DNA from: Mytilisepta virgata
Taxonomy: Eukaryota > Mollusca > Bivalvia > Mytilida > Mytilidae
Length of the DNA stretch: 64,000 nucleotides
Assembly: GCA_028015205.1 (NCBI GenBank)
Contig: CM051516.1
Location: forward strand, 34,672,230 to 34,736,229
Direction of reading: 5' to 3'
The notes below the pieces were generated by a model. That model ran no database searches and had not been told where the DNA came from. It was given only the letters and a program-made list of their open reading frames with translations. Shown piece after piece: positions 44,255-56,404 of the stretch. A program made the position numbers and the translations under genes. The first letter of the stretch is position 1, and every line of letters begins with the position of its first letter.

Positions 44255-44600
44255 GGTCGACTGACACAGTATAACATTTGATTTTTGCTATAATATTGTG
44301 ATATTGCGTTTATTCTTTCATAAAATGATGAAAACATTTTGAAAAAAAAATCACAATGAAGGTCGCGGTGTTTTGCAGGGAAAAGGGGGGATGCAACACA
44401 CTAAATTCATTCTCCATATACTGTGTCAGTCGACGAAATTTGGACATTTATGCTATAATATTGTGAAATAGCGTTTATTTCTTTAAAAAAATTATGAAAA
44501 AGTTTTAGAAATTGACAATGAAGGTCGTGGGTGTTATGTGCAGCGAAAAGGGGGAGACGCAACACACTAAATCCATTCTTAAGGTGCCAATGCGATATAA
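44255..44600. repeat. ~165-bp duplication bounded by inverted GTCGACTGACACAGTAT
   Basis: gctataatattgtga is at 44287 and 44452, with gaaggtcg, aaaaggggg and gcaacacactaaat in both units. gtcgactgacacagtata (44258) is inverted as tatactgtgtcagtcgac at 44416. Confidence 0.7.
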
Positions 44601-44759
44601 TATAAATCGCGCTTTATTCTAGGGTTGAACATAAGGAGAGAAGGGGATGAGAGAGAGCCGATAAAAAATTTCCTACTTCCTAACCATTTAGACGGCCTTT
44701 AATTGTCTCTCGAATCGATACTTATAAAAAAAACCATAATTTTTGAATTTTGGTTCATT

Positions 44760-44970
44760 TTTATGTTTCGGAGTTTAGTGTGCCGTCCATTTTGCTGAAC
44801 TAGTATACATTAATGTTTAGGGACCAGCTGAAGCCCACCTCCGGGTGCGGGATTTTCTCGCTGCGTTGAAGACCCATTGATAGACTTGAGCTGTTTTCTG
44901 CTCTTTAGTCGGGTTGTTGTCTCTTTGACACATTCCCCGTTTCCATTCTCTTTTCTATAATAACATAAAA
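44760..44970 (-). repeat. Dispersed repeat R2, inverted copy
   Basis: cggagtttagtgtgccgtcc, aactagtatacattaatgtt, gcgggattttctcgctgcgt, tttctgctctttagtcgggt: the reverse complement of 49105-49300. Confidence 0.8.
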
Positions 44971-46321
44971 TTTTCACACATCGCTGAATAAGAAAGAAAA
45001 ATATCACCCTACAAAAATGGTGAAATTCTCAGTTCAAGGGATATAAGAAAAGCTATTCCATTTATTCCGGATACCCGTATCTGTGGTGTAGTTTCCTTAT
45101 ACAGAACAAAATAATATCATGGTTACCTCAAGTTTTATCATATATTTTATAGACTATAAAGAAATATATGTTTTCTGTATATATGATAAAGCCATATTAA
45201 TGATATTCAATAAATGCAATCAATTTACAATGGAATGTTAAGTACCCATAAATTATATATAGTATATCATAATATGTAGTTTTTCATATCATATCAAATA
45301 TCAACTCCTCAATCCATACCTACGCTTTATCTATTGAATATCAGTAACAGTGAAAATGGTATTGGTGCTGACAATATGTAATATGATTGTGAAAATGATT
45401 AATTCTTTCAATGAACTTATATACCAATACCTTCAGAATTTAAGGTATGCAACGATTGTAGGAAAACGGATATGATTTCAATAGGCATTATTTATGACCT
45501 CTCATATTAAAAGTTATTGTTTAACTATTATAACAAAAATTTAAATCAAATCTGAAAGACAAATATTTATATAAATAATAGAAATATTTAAGAAATACTA
45601 CAAATATTTTAAAGTCTTTTACAACATAACTTCTTTTGAACAGTTTACGCTGTAACGCTTCATGCAAAACATACAGTGTTTCAAATTTTATTGGATATCA
45701 TTAAAAAATTCTATAAATGTATTGCTTAAAGTATTCGTTTTCGTTCTCCCCATATCCTTGTTTAATGATTCTTAGATCGTCCTGTGAGTTTTTCCTCCCC
45801 TTGTCTTTTCAGACTTGATCAATATAACTAAATCAAGATACAGTTTGATATTACACGGGTTCAAACTAAATATCCATTAAAACTATTGCATTACAATTAT
45901 TTGGTATTCGCGTTTAGTTTCTTTATTTAACATAGAAAACAGTGAAAATGGTCACAGTTTGGGTATTTTGATGTTTTGGCGTCATAAAACCACAGTAACT
46001 TATCAGTCAAAAAATATTTGTATGATCTTATTAATAATTGTTTGCACAGATATAACTCTTTTTTATTCCATATCAAATTTACAAGATGGCGAAAACTATT
46101 AACAAAATCCATTTTCCTGGTACATGAAATATACATGTGTATACAAATGTTCTTCGGTGATCGAAATTACTGGTTATAAAGTTATCCCAGTTAATCGTTA
46201 ATTTGTTTCTTCTATTGTTACAAATTAAACATAAAAATGACTTTTTATAGAACCCGTTAATTTATTAATCAAAATTTAACGTTCAAAAGAATATACATGT
46301 ATATGGATGATATACTAAAAT
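44971..46321. other. No gene seen
   Basis: AT-rich; no recognised feature. Confidence 0.5.
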
Positions 46322-46724
46322 TTAAGGATGCTCGCTGGTCATGTTTTGTTTGGTCTTTTTGTCAGATTTTCGGAATCCTCGGGTTTTATCCATTTCTTAA
46401 GCATTAATTTTTTTGCCCATGAACCCCTACTTTTTCTTTTATAATTCAGTCAAATATACCTTGAAATGGTATTTGACAAAATGTTATGAAATCCTTTTTA
46501 TTTTTTCATATATTTTTGAGAGACTGAAGTTGCCAATGCAAAGAGAAGGAAAAATCCAGAGAAAACCTATTTCCTGCAAATTTTCAAGGCTTTATAGCTC
46601 TAAAATGAGCACATGAACCTAAATTTTTTTCTTACTTATTTGTTTACTATTCATATGTTCTCCCAAACCAAAACACCTATTTCAAATCCTATTTATTTCC
46701 TATTAGACCAGCGATCATCCTTAA
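46322..46724. mobile_element. MITE-like element with 19-bp inverted ends (403 bp)
   Basis: ttaaggatgctcgctggtc at 46322-46340 is the inverse of gaccagcgatcatccttaa at 46706-46724 with one mismatch. The outer TTAA could be a piggyBac-type target duplication, or TTA/TAA a Harbinger-type one; the sequence does not decide. No transposase. Confidence 0.65.
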
Positions 46725-47109
46725 CTAATATATTTTTTTAATGTGTATGATATCAGCAGTAACCAATTACCTATTCTGAACCTTGATAGTTTCAATTTCA
46801 CAAGGTAATCGTCACAACAAAATGTGACAAAAACATTAAAACTGTATTAAATTTATTTTTTATTTTCTGTACTGTGGTGTTCCTCTTGTTCCATCTTTAG
46901 TGTACATTTCATAGCTTGAATGCTATATAGGGAGTACTACTGTAGATTTGGATGAAAAGAACATCACTAATAAACTAATGAAGCAAGAATATCAATATGT
47001 ACTTTTGGGCATATTTTCTAGTTTGGACATTCTGTGGTTTCGATTGACTTTCTTTACAATTTCGAATTGATACTACAAATATAATGTTTCAAAATTGTAA
47101 AATTTGTGA
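46725..47109. other. No gene seen
   Basis: AT-rich spacer; nothing recognised. Confidence 0.4.
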
Positions 47110-47345
47110 AAACTGTGGAGTATCTCCCTCGTGCATAGCTCTGTCCAGAGATGGTTTTGGCTTTACCCTTTTTTGGTCATTTTGGCATTATTTAATTTAC
47201 TTTCAACTTTTTGAATTGTTGTTCTGATTTTCAACATTTTAGGCCTTGAGCACAAGTGGTATGTCGTAAATTGAAGAAATGTGCACATCATGTGCATCAA
47301 AATTGGAATCAAAGAAGTTATATTTACAATATGTTTATAACATGT
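47110..47345 (+). repeat. Dispersed repeat D, longest copy
   Basis: catagctctgtccagagat, ttttggctttaccc, tttcaactttttgaattg, acattttaggccttgagca, gtgcacatcatgtgcatca. Partial copies at 8225, 21440, 55435, 56405 and 57600. Confidence 0.6.
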
Positions 47346-47609
47346 TAGCCAGTATCTACAACCCGTATTGAAGAGAAGACGACGAACTCATTGTTCCTCC
47401 TATTTTTAATTGTTGTCTTACATACCTTTAGCAATATCTAATTTTAATTTCAAATTAAAAAAAATAATTAATAAAGTTCTCATTAAATGTTTCCAGTTAT
47501 AACACGAACAATATTATTATGATTATGTCTGATCTTGACCATCATTCTGTCATAATACGAATTGTTAAGGGATCTCTCAAATTACACATTTTGAACTATT
47601 TTTTATTAT

Positions 47610-47762
47610 AGTAATAAAGGTTATTTTGAAGGAATTTATCAATGTGTAAACTGGGGCGATTCACTCACAAACTAAATCCCGAAGGACTTTATGCAAAGTT
47701 TGTAAGTGATAAGCCAGAGTTTACACATTGATAAATTCCGTAAAAATAACCTTTATTACTTA
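47610..47762. repeat. Near-complete palindrome, ~63-bp arms
   Basis: gtaataaaggttattttgaa...cacaaact (47610-47672) pairs with 47697-47762. Even the centre folds (aaatcc cgaa ggacttt). The element is 153 bp and would form a long hairpin. Confidence 0.8.
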
Positions 47763-49104
47763 TAATTCCACAGTAATGCAAAAATATGACTTTTTCTATT
47801 TTAAATTAACATTTTCCGCATGAGTACGTATTCAAGAAAGGAATTTATCAAGTTATAAACTTTTTACAGGAAGTTGTTGTTAGCCAATGAAATGACTGTA
47901 TTTGATGTTTTGAAAACAACATTGGAATTATTATGAAACGAATTTCGTTCATTCATAAATCCCCATTGATACGAAACTATAATTTACAATAGATTTGGAC
48001 CGGATGAATTTTGATAAGCTGTTGACATATCCAAGTGTATTTGTAAAATATAAATATAATTGTGTTTGCTAATCTATGGAAGATTAAAAATGTGGGTGTA
48101 ATTACGTCACAAAAGTCTTCAGTACTTTAGTCTGATGTCATTATTGATCTTTCGTGTTTTCCTTTGTGTTGTTCATTCATTTTTCTTGGAAATGTAAAAA
48201 AATGGACGTCACAAATAAGTTAACATGAATTGCTTATTCATTTCAAGCCATTCCTACTTTGATCTTAAACGAGAATAATTGCCAGTTTGTCTGACATCGA
48301 TGTCTTTGTATACTCTCGTCTCATTCTAAGATTTCACTAAGAATTTCGTTATTAAAGGATAAAAACTTCAGCGGTATGCAGGACTTAAGTAGTTCTTTAA
48401 CAAAGGAAAGTGGTTATACAGAACTCATCGTGACTTTAGTCTGAAGCCATTAACAAAATAGAAAATATAAAATATAACAAATGCTGCCTTTTTTCACCAC
48501 CTGTTTGAAGCTGCCTTATTTTCACCAAAATTTGAAGCCAACGTTTAAACTTCAAATTCCCCTCCCCAAACATCAAATGCTTTCTCCCTTGATGTGAAAA
48601 TTTTTTACAGCAAGATGTGTTGGCAAAGAAAATTTACAGGAGCCTGTTTCCATTTATGGTTATACATATTAATATTGCAAATTAATTTGTTGGGAACCGA
48701 CAGCCCCCTTTCAATCTCGACCCCGACTAGTAAATTATCTAGAACTGTGTCCCTAGGCTAGTGTAGTTATAAGGGAACTTTTAATAAGTGTGAAATTTAC
48801 AAAAATCAAGAAAAGAGACAATTTTTAATCATTTTCTATATAAAATTTCGATCAAAGCGATATTTATATCTTATAAGAATTAAAAATAGCTTCTGTAATA
48901 TTTCGTAAGCTCAAAGTATACTTAAAATGTCATTCTAAGTTAAGTACACACAAGTGAAAATTTGAGCCTTTTCTTCTATGCGAATTGTGTGTGGAGGTTA
49001 TGGCAAGTAAGAGTTTTCTTAAATTGATAATGTTATGCATGAAAATATACCAAATCATTAACCCTTCTCAGCTTTATTTGCAAAAAATTGATGTAATGAG
49101 ATAT
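47763..49104. other. No gene seen
   Basis: AT-rich with no recognised feature. Confidence 0.5.
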
Positions 49105-49985
49105 TCAATAAAGATAGAATAGAGAATGGAAACAGAGAATGTGTCGAATAGAAAACAACTCGACCAAAGAGCAGAAAACAGATCAAGGCTACCAATGGGT
49201 CTCCAACGCAGTGAGAAAATCCCGCACCCGGAGGCGGGCTTCAGCTGGCCCCTGAACAATAATGCATACTAGTTCAACTAAATGAACGGCACACTAAACT
49301 CCGACAAATACAAATGAATCAAAATTAAAAAAAACCACACAAGACTGACAAAGGCTAGAGGTTTCTGACTTGGGACAGGCGCAAAAATGCGGCGGGGTTA
49401 AACATGTTTTGTGATCTGAACCCTTCCAATATACCTCTAGCCAATGAGGAATAAACAAACACACAGCGATACACACAGTGAAACTCAGATCAAAAGATGT
49501 CCGAGTCCGATGTTAAAAAAGGTAGTAGAAGAAACTAAGCAAAATGACAATGATCAATATATATTAACAAAGGACTACTAGCAGTGACTGACATGCCAGC
49601 TCCAGACCTCAATAAAACTGTTCGAAAGATTATGTTTTGTTTATCATATAGAAAATCAGCCACAATCCCTCCCGTTAGGGGTTTAGTATCATGCCATCAT
49701 AAAGTATATGAGAAGAACATTAGCTCGTATCATGCCAACAAATGGTTTTAGAATAAATATGTTTATTTCCGATGCAAAGACTCTATGAGTGAATCAATAT
49801 TAATTCCAAAAAATGCCATCTTTAATTACTTGACAACAGTATTATAACTATATCCCTTGTGTATAAGTCTGTTTAAATGTTTGGTTAATTTTTCAGGTGA
49901 ATGACTATATTTTTGTGCTTTGCATAGAATATTACCATAAAAGATGGGATGTAAAATACCTGAACATCATAAGGATTTTGATCTC
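49105..49985 (+). repeat. Dispersed repeat R2, long copy (~880 bp)
   Basis: After the R2 landmarks (agagaatggaaacagagaat, cgcacccggaggcgg, cactaaactccgac) it continues with gactgacatgccagctccag, caatccctcccgttagg and agaataaatatgtttatttc, which I recall as one widespread mussel repeat. No ORF; no terminal repeats defined. Confidence 0.6.
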
Positions 49986-50267
49986 TAGATAAATGAAAAC
50001 GTTTGAAAATAACAGAAATGAATCACAAACTCTTTTTAAGGAGGAATCGCTATAGGTTTAAATATGCCAAAATTACCTCTTAAAAACTAATTGTTATCCT
50101 TCCAAAGCACTGGATGTTTTTAGGGCAGTTTGAGTTCTTTAGTGTTCCATGTGTTTTATACTCCTTTGGTTGTGTCTGTAGAATTTGCTTGCTGCGTTAG
50201 GGTTCTCACAAATTAGCCTTTGCTTTGGATTTTAGTCTTGTGGGAGTATACAAATAAAGAATCTTGA
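49986..50267. other. No gene seen
   Basis: Spacer between R2 and R1. Confidence 0.4.
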
Positions 50268-50430
50268 ATTTTGTACCAAGTCAAACTATCCTAAAGTAAT
50301 GTTGTATTTATTTTATTGTTTTGTGCTCTTTTATGTTATATTTTGTCCGAGGTTCAGTCTGTTGGTTGGCGTTGATTTGTTTGTATGTTATTATTGACTT
50401 TCCGTGTTATCCATTTTTTTGTTTTTAAGA
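50268..50430 (+). repeat. Dispersed repeat R1, partial
   Basis: ttgtaccaagtcaaactatc, tttgtgctcttttatgttat, tggcgttgatttgtttgtat. Confidence 0.55.
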
Positions 50431-50798
50431 TACATCACACAATTCTTATTTACAGTACAATGCAACAGAAAGTACATGTAATTGACTGTAAATTTAAATG
50501 TCAAAGAAAAACCTGTTAAAGGTCAAAGAAAAACCTATCAAACTTTTTGGGTGAATCACGTTCAGAATGTTTATGTTAATTGCTAGAGACTTTAGAGACC
50601 ACCGATGCATCAACCTCTACTCCGTTCTTAAACTTTTGCTTATACACAGACCAAAAGTCCCATTTACTTCGTGGCAATATAGTCTCTGTTCTGTCTACAT
50701 ATAATTCACTGCAGATTCATAGTTGCTATTAGGTAAAACTTGACTTCCGTCACGAGAATTTTATATATCACATATTACATGTATGAGATATCGAATAT

Positions 50799-50813
50799 CC
50801 CCCCCCCCCCCCC
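50799..50813. repeat. C15 homopolymer
   Basis: Fifteen C in a row; could cause sequencing slippage or a G-rich structure on the other strand. Confidence 0.9.
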
Positions 50814-50939
50814 TGTCATGTTACGTCTGACTGGAATTAAATCCTCATCGGACTGTGAAAGATGTTTTCAACGTGACAACACTGTCATGTTTACCCTTTC
50901 ACAGCATATGATGTCAATCTGGTTTTGTTTTATGGGAAA

Positions 50940-51039
<100 letters not shown>

Positions 51040-51320
51040 TTTTGTTGTCTCTTTGGTTTTTTTATGTTTTTATCTATCTTGGATATAATTATGTTGTCAA
51101 TCAAGACCGTGTAAGAACAGTTCATAGACTTAATTAAGGACAAACAATAGAATATCAGCCTAAATATGATTAAACCTGTCAATACAATACAAAATGTCAA
51201 AGTACGCTAATACGACACATACCCGTCCAATATGCCGTATTAACTAGTCAATATGACATATTGGATTGGTTAGGCATGAAAGGATCATTTTGGACTAGTC
51301 AATACGACATATTGGACTGG

Positions 51321-51586
51321 GGGCCTCGGTGGCCGAGTGGTCTAGGTAGTTCGTCATGACTACTGTTGATCACTAGCCTGTCAACACTGCGGTTGTGAGT
51401 TTGAATCTCACCTGTGGCGGGGTGTTTTCGACTTCCACCTTAATTGACAAGGATTGCCAATTTTCTTACCGAAGGTCGGTGGTTTTCTCCGGGTACTCCG
51501 GCTTCCTCCGAAAATAAAAACTGGCCGCCGCGAAATAGCCAAATGTGCTGAAAACGGCGTTAAACCCCAACTAAACAAACAAACAA
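51321..51586 (+). mobile_element. tRNA-derived SINE, full length, with 14-bp target duplication
   Basis: 266 bp. The head resembles a tRNA (Leu/Ser-like): A-box region ggtggccgagtggtc at 51329-51343 and B-box region gagtttgaatctc near 51397-51409, the split promoter for RNA polymerase III. A body with ggttttctccgggtactccg and cttcctccg (a conserved central block I recall from mollusc SINEs, compare the MetaSINE superfamily) leads to a 3' tail of (CAAA)n. Both flanks carry acatattggactgg (51307-51320 and 51587-51600), a perfect target duplication showing LINE-mediated insertion. Which LINE supplied the machinery is unknown; the (TATC)n LINE here has a different tail. Confidence 0.9.
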
Positions 51587-51619
51587 ACATATTGGACTGG
51601 TGAGTCAATAAAGGTAAAA

Positions 51620-51746
51620 TTGCGCAAGGGTTTTCATATTGGCTTAGTTATTGGTCCTTGGCTAGCCATATTGGACTTCGGCTTCGCCTCACCAATATGA
51701 CTTGCCTCGGACCAATAACTTAGCCAATATGGAAAACCGTACGCAG
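51620..51746. repeat. Palindrome, ~50-bp arms, next to SINE
   Basis: tgcgcaagggttttcatatt...ccatattgg (51620-51674) pairs with 51692-51746 (ccaatatgac...accgtacgca), with the block ggcttagttattggtcc shared. The flank at 51220-51320 carries related tatgacatattgg phrases, so the SINE landed in a copy of this kind of element. Confidence 0.75.
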
Positions 51747-54149
51747 TAATACTATAGAATTAAATAATAAATGTGAACTGTATTTGTGTTGAACTGATCT
51801 AAACTTGTTTTTTCCTATCTTGAAAACATTTCTTGATCTTGATTTTGCTTGAAAATATTGTTAATTAAGATCAAGTAAGAATAAAAAAGACCATTAAGAT
51901 CTTTAAGACAAAAAATATACTCATAAAAAAGTAAGCATCACCGACTTTTTAATTCACATATTATTGTCACATAAAAATAAACTCAGTACTTTATATATGA
52001 AACGACTTAAACTAACATAACTTTGTTATCTGCTAACAAAATAACATTTTTTCATAAATGTATTCTGGGTTTATTATATGTTAAAATATTGTAACTTTTG
52101 AAAATGGTATTGCAAATACGTTTTTTAATGAGGAAAAAAAATTCATGGATATACAGTTTTTCTTATGATAATTACTTTTTTGCAGGAAACTGGAAACTTT
52201 ATACGGTAAAGATGTACATATATCCAGGGGAAAATCAAAATTGCAGAATCTGAGACTATGTTTTCCAATTATCTAAAGGAGATAATTTGTTAGGATGCGA
52301 ATCTAGAGGCTATTAAATAACAATTGAGGTGTCTGAAATTATTTTGGTATATTTCAACCTAATATATTTATTTTTAGTTTCCGTATTTTAATTCTTTCAG
52401 AAAAAGATTCATAACTTCAACAAAGAAAAAAACTTCACCACGTATTTTGTTATAATCATCGATCTCTTGTAAAAAATCACTTATTTAGTAAAAACCATGC
52501 ACGTTTTCATCAATTAAATGTACCTTTAATATGTTATAAATACAACAACTATTTTAAGGGCTGTTGTATCAAATGAATTCATCAAATTTCTGTATATAGT
52601 ACTCATTTTTACATTTAAAAAAATATTTAAGGTGATAAGAAGAACATGTATACACTAGTACAATACATGTAGATCACATGTACTGGTATTGATTCTGCTC
52701 GAAGGGCGCATGTCACGATCTTTTTATGACATACGGCATAAACTACGGTAAAGTGTGAACCAATAACTAGTCCATATTAAGAGGATAGTTTATAAGTTAT
52801 TTAGGTGAATTCACAGTTTGATTTGCATGCTTTGAAACACATTTTTCAAATAATTTATAGAATTTATGTCACAATTTAGTATCTCAATATGGTTTTCTAA
52901 AACCATTTTCACTAACTGAAAAATGGGGAAACCCTGGAAATTTCGTAGGATAACACCGATATTTTTTATTAATTGACATAATGGTAAGCACTGTGTTTAT
53001 ATTTAAAAGTATATTTTTACAAAGGTACAAACAGTTCCGTTACCAATATTTATTTGTTGCTTACACGAAAATGGTGTATAGAAATTTAATGTTTAAAATT
53101 AAAACAAATATTTTTAAACTTTCGTATTCTCGCATAGCTTTACACTTACACAGACTCTCTCTCTGTCTATATATAGCAATCATTAGCATCACAGTCGCAA
53201 TTGAGAGCGTTATTTTTCAAAATTTTGCTCATCTTCATTCGGGATGGGGTAGAAATTTTCTCAATAAATAATGAAAACTTACTATTTTTCAACAAAGGTT
53301 ATGCTTATTGCAAAGAACTTGTTTTAAATAATTTATTGGTCCCATATTTAGTGAGTATAATCATACGTGTTGTTGTGTTACTAACAATTGAACGTTAACC
53401 ACCAGTCAAAACTAAAATACTCAAATTTAAGCACTTGACTCTCTTAATTGCAATAAATCAATACTTTGCAGTAATTACTAACTGGCAAACACCTAAATTA
53501 TGAAAGTAGACATATTTTAAAAATCATTGTTCCATAACTTCTGCAAAGGGGAAGGGGGGTGGGAGGGCGATGGTGTTTCACAAGAACTACGGTTCCGCAG
53601 TTAACCTTTCCTGATGCCATACCTTGTTTTACCTAACGAAACGACTAACAGTTCAGATTGCCGACGTTTGCCGAATGCCATAATAAGGTACGAGGTGTTC
53701 CGATTTGCTCTTCCCGCCATGGATTATCCAATGAGTGGTCAAGAGAGTCAGATTTATGATCGTGAGGACACCGTAACAAGAAATGCATAAAAGTAAGTGA
53801 TATTTCTGATTTATCTGTTTAACAGAGCGGACAGTTTCGACCTGCAGTTGAGCTGGGTATACAATATCAACGATCCCATTTTTGTTCTTCTGTCTAAGTG
53901 TATACTTATAAATATTCTAGCTAATATATGTCATTTAGAAACATCAGAAAACTATATTTAACAGTACTTGAGAGCCGGTTTGTGTAAATATCAACGTGAC
54001 TGACTATATGGAAAAAGGATGAGAAAAACAATGGTCACTTGTTTAACAAGCACTATTTAGAAATTAAATTAACTCCTTCGAATTGATTTATACTGAATGT
54101 GAATGTGACAGATAAAAATACATAATACTATTTAAATCTAAGGTATATA
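51747..54149. other. Gene-free AT-rich interval
   Basis: No convincing exon. One short ORF begins in a good Kozak context at 53719 (23 codons) and is followed by gtaagt at 53793, so a leader exon is possible but unsupported. ORFs at 52981-53398 are AT-driven. Confidence 0.4.
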
Positions 54150-54362
54150 AGTAAAGTCAAGAAATACCAAAGTGATATTCGAAGGAGGGAAAAATCGAAA
54201 CAACAGACAAACTCCGGAGAACAACGAAGACAACACCAAAACGATACATTCACTACAATTAAAAACTAAATACATGGACTCAACTACAAAAGGGGGGGGG
54301 GGGTAGACTCAGGTGCTCCGGAAGAGTAATCAGTCTCTTCCTCCTGCAGGACATCCGCCGTG
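54150..54362 (-). mobile_element. Penelope-like 3' end fragment (copy 5)
   Basis: Matches only the last ~210 bases of copies 2-4: gtaaagtcaagaa, gatattcgaaggaggg, acaaactccgg, actcaggtgctccggaagag. Heavily 5'-truncated. A G-run (54292-54303) interrupts it. Confidence 0.75.
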
Positions 54363-54654
54363 TATTCACTGGTACATGTACATGTGAGAGGCAAATATAA
54401 ACGTAATGAGGCTACATCGATTTTATTCACATTCACAATGTTGCAGTAGAATGGGAATACTACTCGCATTTAGTTCAAATTCACAATGTTTCAGTAAAAT
54501 AGGAATAACATTCAGCAACTTGTAAAAAAATATAACCCCATTAAATAGGTTTATTTCTGTCGTCTTTTGTATCATATACCCTATAGTAATAAAACTGATA
54601 ACAGGATACTTATCTATTAACGCATCCAATTGACAGACCAACAAACAATAAAAT

Positions 54655-54800
54655 ATTATGTTTTATTGGTACCCAAACCTTCCCCTTATCCATCCTGACT
54701 TAATGATGTATAAAACACAACCGTATGATTGCCAATAAGATAACTAGAAATTTTAAAATTGGTTTGACTGTACACAATTTAGATAGCAGGGTTTACCTGC
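54655..54800 (-). repeat. Dispersed repeat R1, partial
   Basis: attggtacccaaacctt, ccatcctgactt, gtatgattgccaataaga, caatttagatagcagggt: the 5' half of R1 inverted. Confidence 0.5.
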
Positions 54801-55434
54801 ATACAGTTATACAAAATGTACGTATTCCCAAATTGTCATACTTTGCCATTGTATTTTGTAAAACTAATAGAGACAGAATTTATTCCTATTAGTTTAAATC
54901 GAATAAAGTGTTTTTTATACTTTTATTTAAGCTTCAGCTATTTTTATCATAAACAACTATTCATAACAAGACAAAACTAAAACAGCAATGAAAGGAGCCC
55001 AATGTGTCACCATATATAGGTATCCCAATTACTTGTAGCTACACAATTTCAAAGCAAACAAAGGTTTGTCTGGCAAAGTGAAGGGGTAGATCATCTCGTC
55101 GCAAGTCAAGAAACTATACATCTTACTCTATAAAGACAAAAATGTGAAAACAAGTACAACCAATAAAATTCAAGATCTTGGTTATTATTGCATTAACGCT
55201 GACCTGTAGTTTTCTAAATTCACTCTTTTCGCCGAGAACAGATCTATCTGAATCGGATGGCTGTGTTTTACAACTGAAATTTGTGATTTTTTTTAAAATT
55301 GTCTCCATCGCCGATTTATTGAAAAATAATATGACATACATGTACAACATTCTACGAATGCAGTTTCCTCTAAGGCTAAATTCCTAAAAGACGAATTTAC
55401 TTGATCATGGTGTTTTTTGTATCTACCTCACACA
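54801..55434. other. No gene seen
   Basis: Overlapping ORFs of 69-75 codons on opposite strands at 55123-55387 have no recognisable domain. Confidence 0.4.
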
Positions 55435-55550
55435 TAGGTCTGTCCAGAGATTATTTTGGCTTTACCCATTTTGGTCATTTTTGTATTTTTGAATTTGGTC
55501 TTCAACTTTTTGGATTAGAGTTTTGGTTTTTAATATTTTAGGCTTTGAGT
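55435..55550 (+). repeat. Dispersed repeat D, truncated by Penelope-like insertion
   Basis: gtctgtccagagat, ttttggctttaccc, tcttcaactttttggatt, atattttaggctttgag, then directly the 3' end of Penelope-like copy 4. A repeat-D-like segment (gatgtgcacatcttgtcatc) resumes at 56405 on the far side of that copy, so the element inserted inside repeat D. Confidence 0.65.
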
Positions 55551-56404
55551 AAAGTCAAGAATGACCAAAGGGATATTCGAAGGAGGGAAAAATCAAAACA
55601 ACTGACAAACTCCAGACAACAACGAAGCAAAACCAAAACAAAACAATACATGCACTATAATTAAAAACTAAAAACATATGAACAACATGGACCCCACCAA
55701 AAACCGGGGGTAGACTCAGGTGCTCCGGAAGAGTAAGCAGCCTCTGCCTCCTGTGGGACACTCGCCATGCTGCCCATGTCAAATCCGGTATGAGGAAGGG
55801 ATAACATCAATGGAAGAGGTCAATTTTCATTTGGAAAACGGTTTTTACCACAACTGTCAACCAAGTCATGATAGCGTCCATAAACCTTTAATAAGGATGA
55901 CTCAAACTTAGGAGCAACATACCCCTGTCTGAGCAACTTTTCTGTCAGGAGCCGGGCTCTATCCAGGAGGTCAATGCATATGTCATAAGCCCTGGAATAA
56001 CGTATGAGTTGTGAAATATATACTCCATTCGCTGGCGCTTCTTGAATATTGCCGCTCTAAAAATTGACGATTGGAAAGTCAAAGTCATCCCATTTGTCGT
56101 AAAGTTTTGTATTCAACCTTCCTCTGGTGTCAATTTCGAGTTGAAGGTCAAGATAAGATGCACACTTGGCAGTGGTATCCTTAATATCGAGCTCTTTGGG
56201 ATAGGTGCTGTAAGAAATTCCCAAAACGTGAATGGTTGAGTGATATAACATCATCTATGTAGCGGAAGCTGAAATTAAAGGTACCGGCTAACTTCTTCTG
56301 TTTTTCCTTAAGAAGCCCGTCAAGGAAGTCTGCCTCATATGAGTAAAGGAACAAGTCGGCCGGGAGTGGCGCACAATTAGTGGCCATAGGAATGCCAATT
56401 GAGC
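55551..56404 (-). pseudogene. Penelope-like element, 5'-truncated (copy 4)
   Basis: Minus strand. It begins at the motif B region (GIPMATNCAPLPADLFLYSYEADF, 56404 downwards) and includes FRYIDDVISL with the catalytic YIDD, then KELDIKDTTAKCASYLDLQLEI and TKLYDKWDDFDFPIVNF. One or two frameshifts lead to the C-terminal block and a 3' UTR shared with copies 2, 3 and 5. The 5' half is missing. It sits within repeat D, giving a clear 5' junction at 56404/56405. Confidence 0.75.

Noticed and set aside
51329..51416. A functional tRNA gene
   Set aside because: Promoter boxes are present but the cloverleaf is not maintained and the unit continues into a SINE body and tail.
53719..53795. Possible first exon: ATG in good context, 23 codons, then gtaagt
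   Set aside because: The frame closes before the donor and no downstream exon is recognisable; cannot support a gene.
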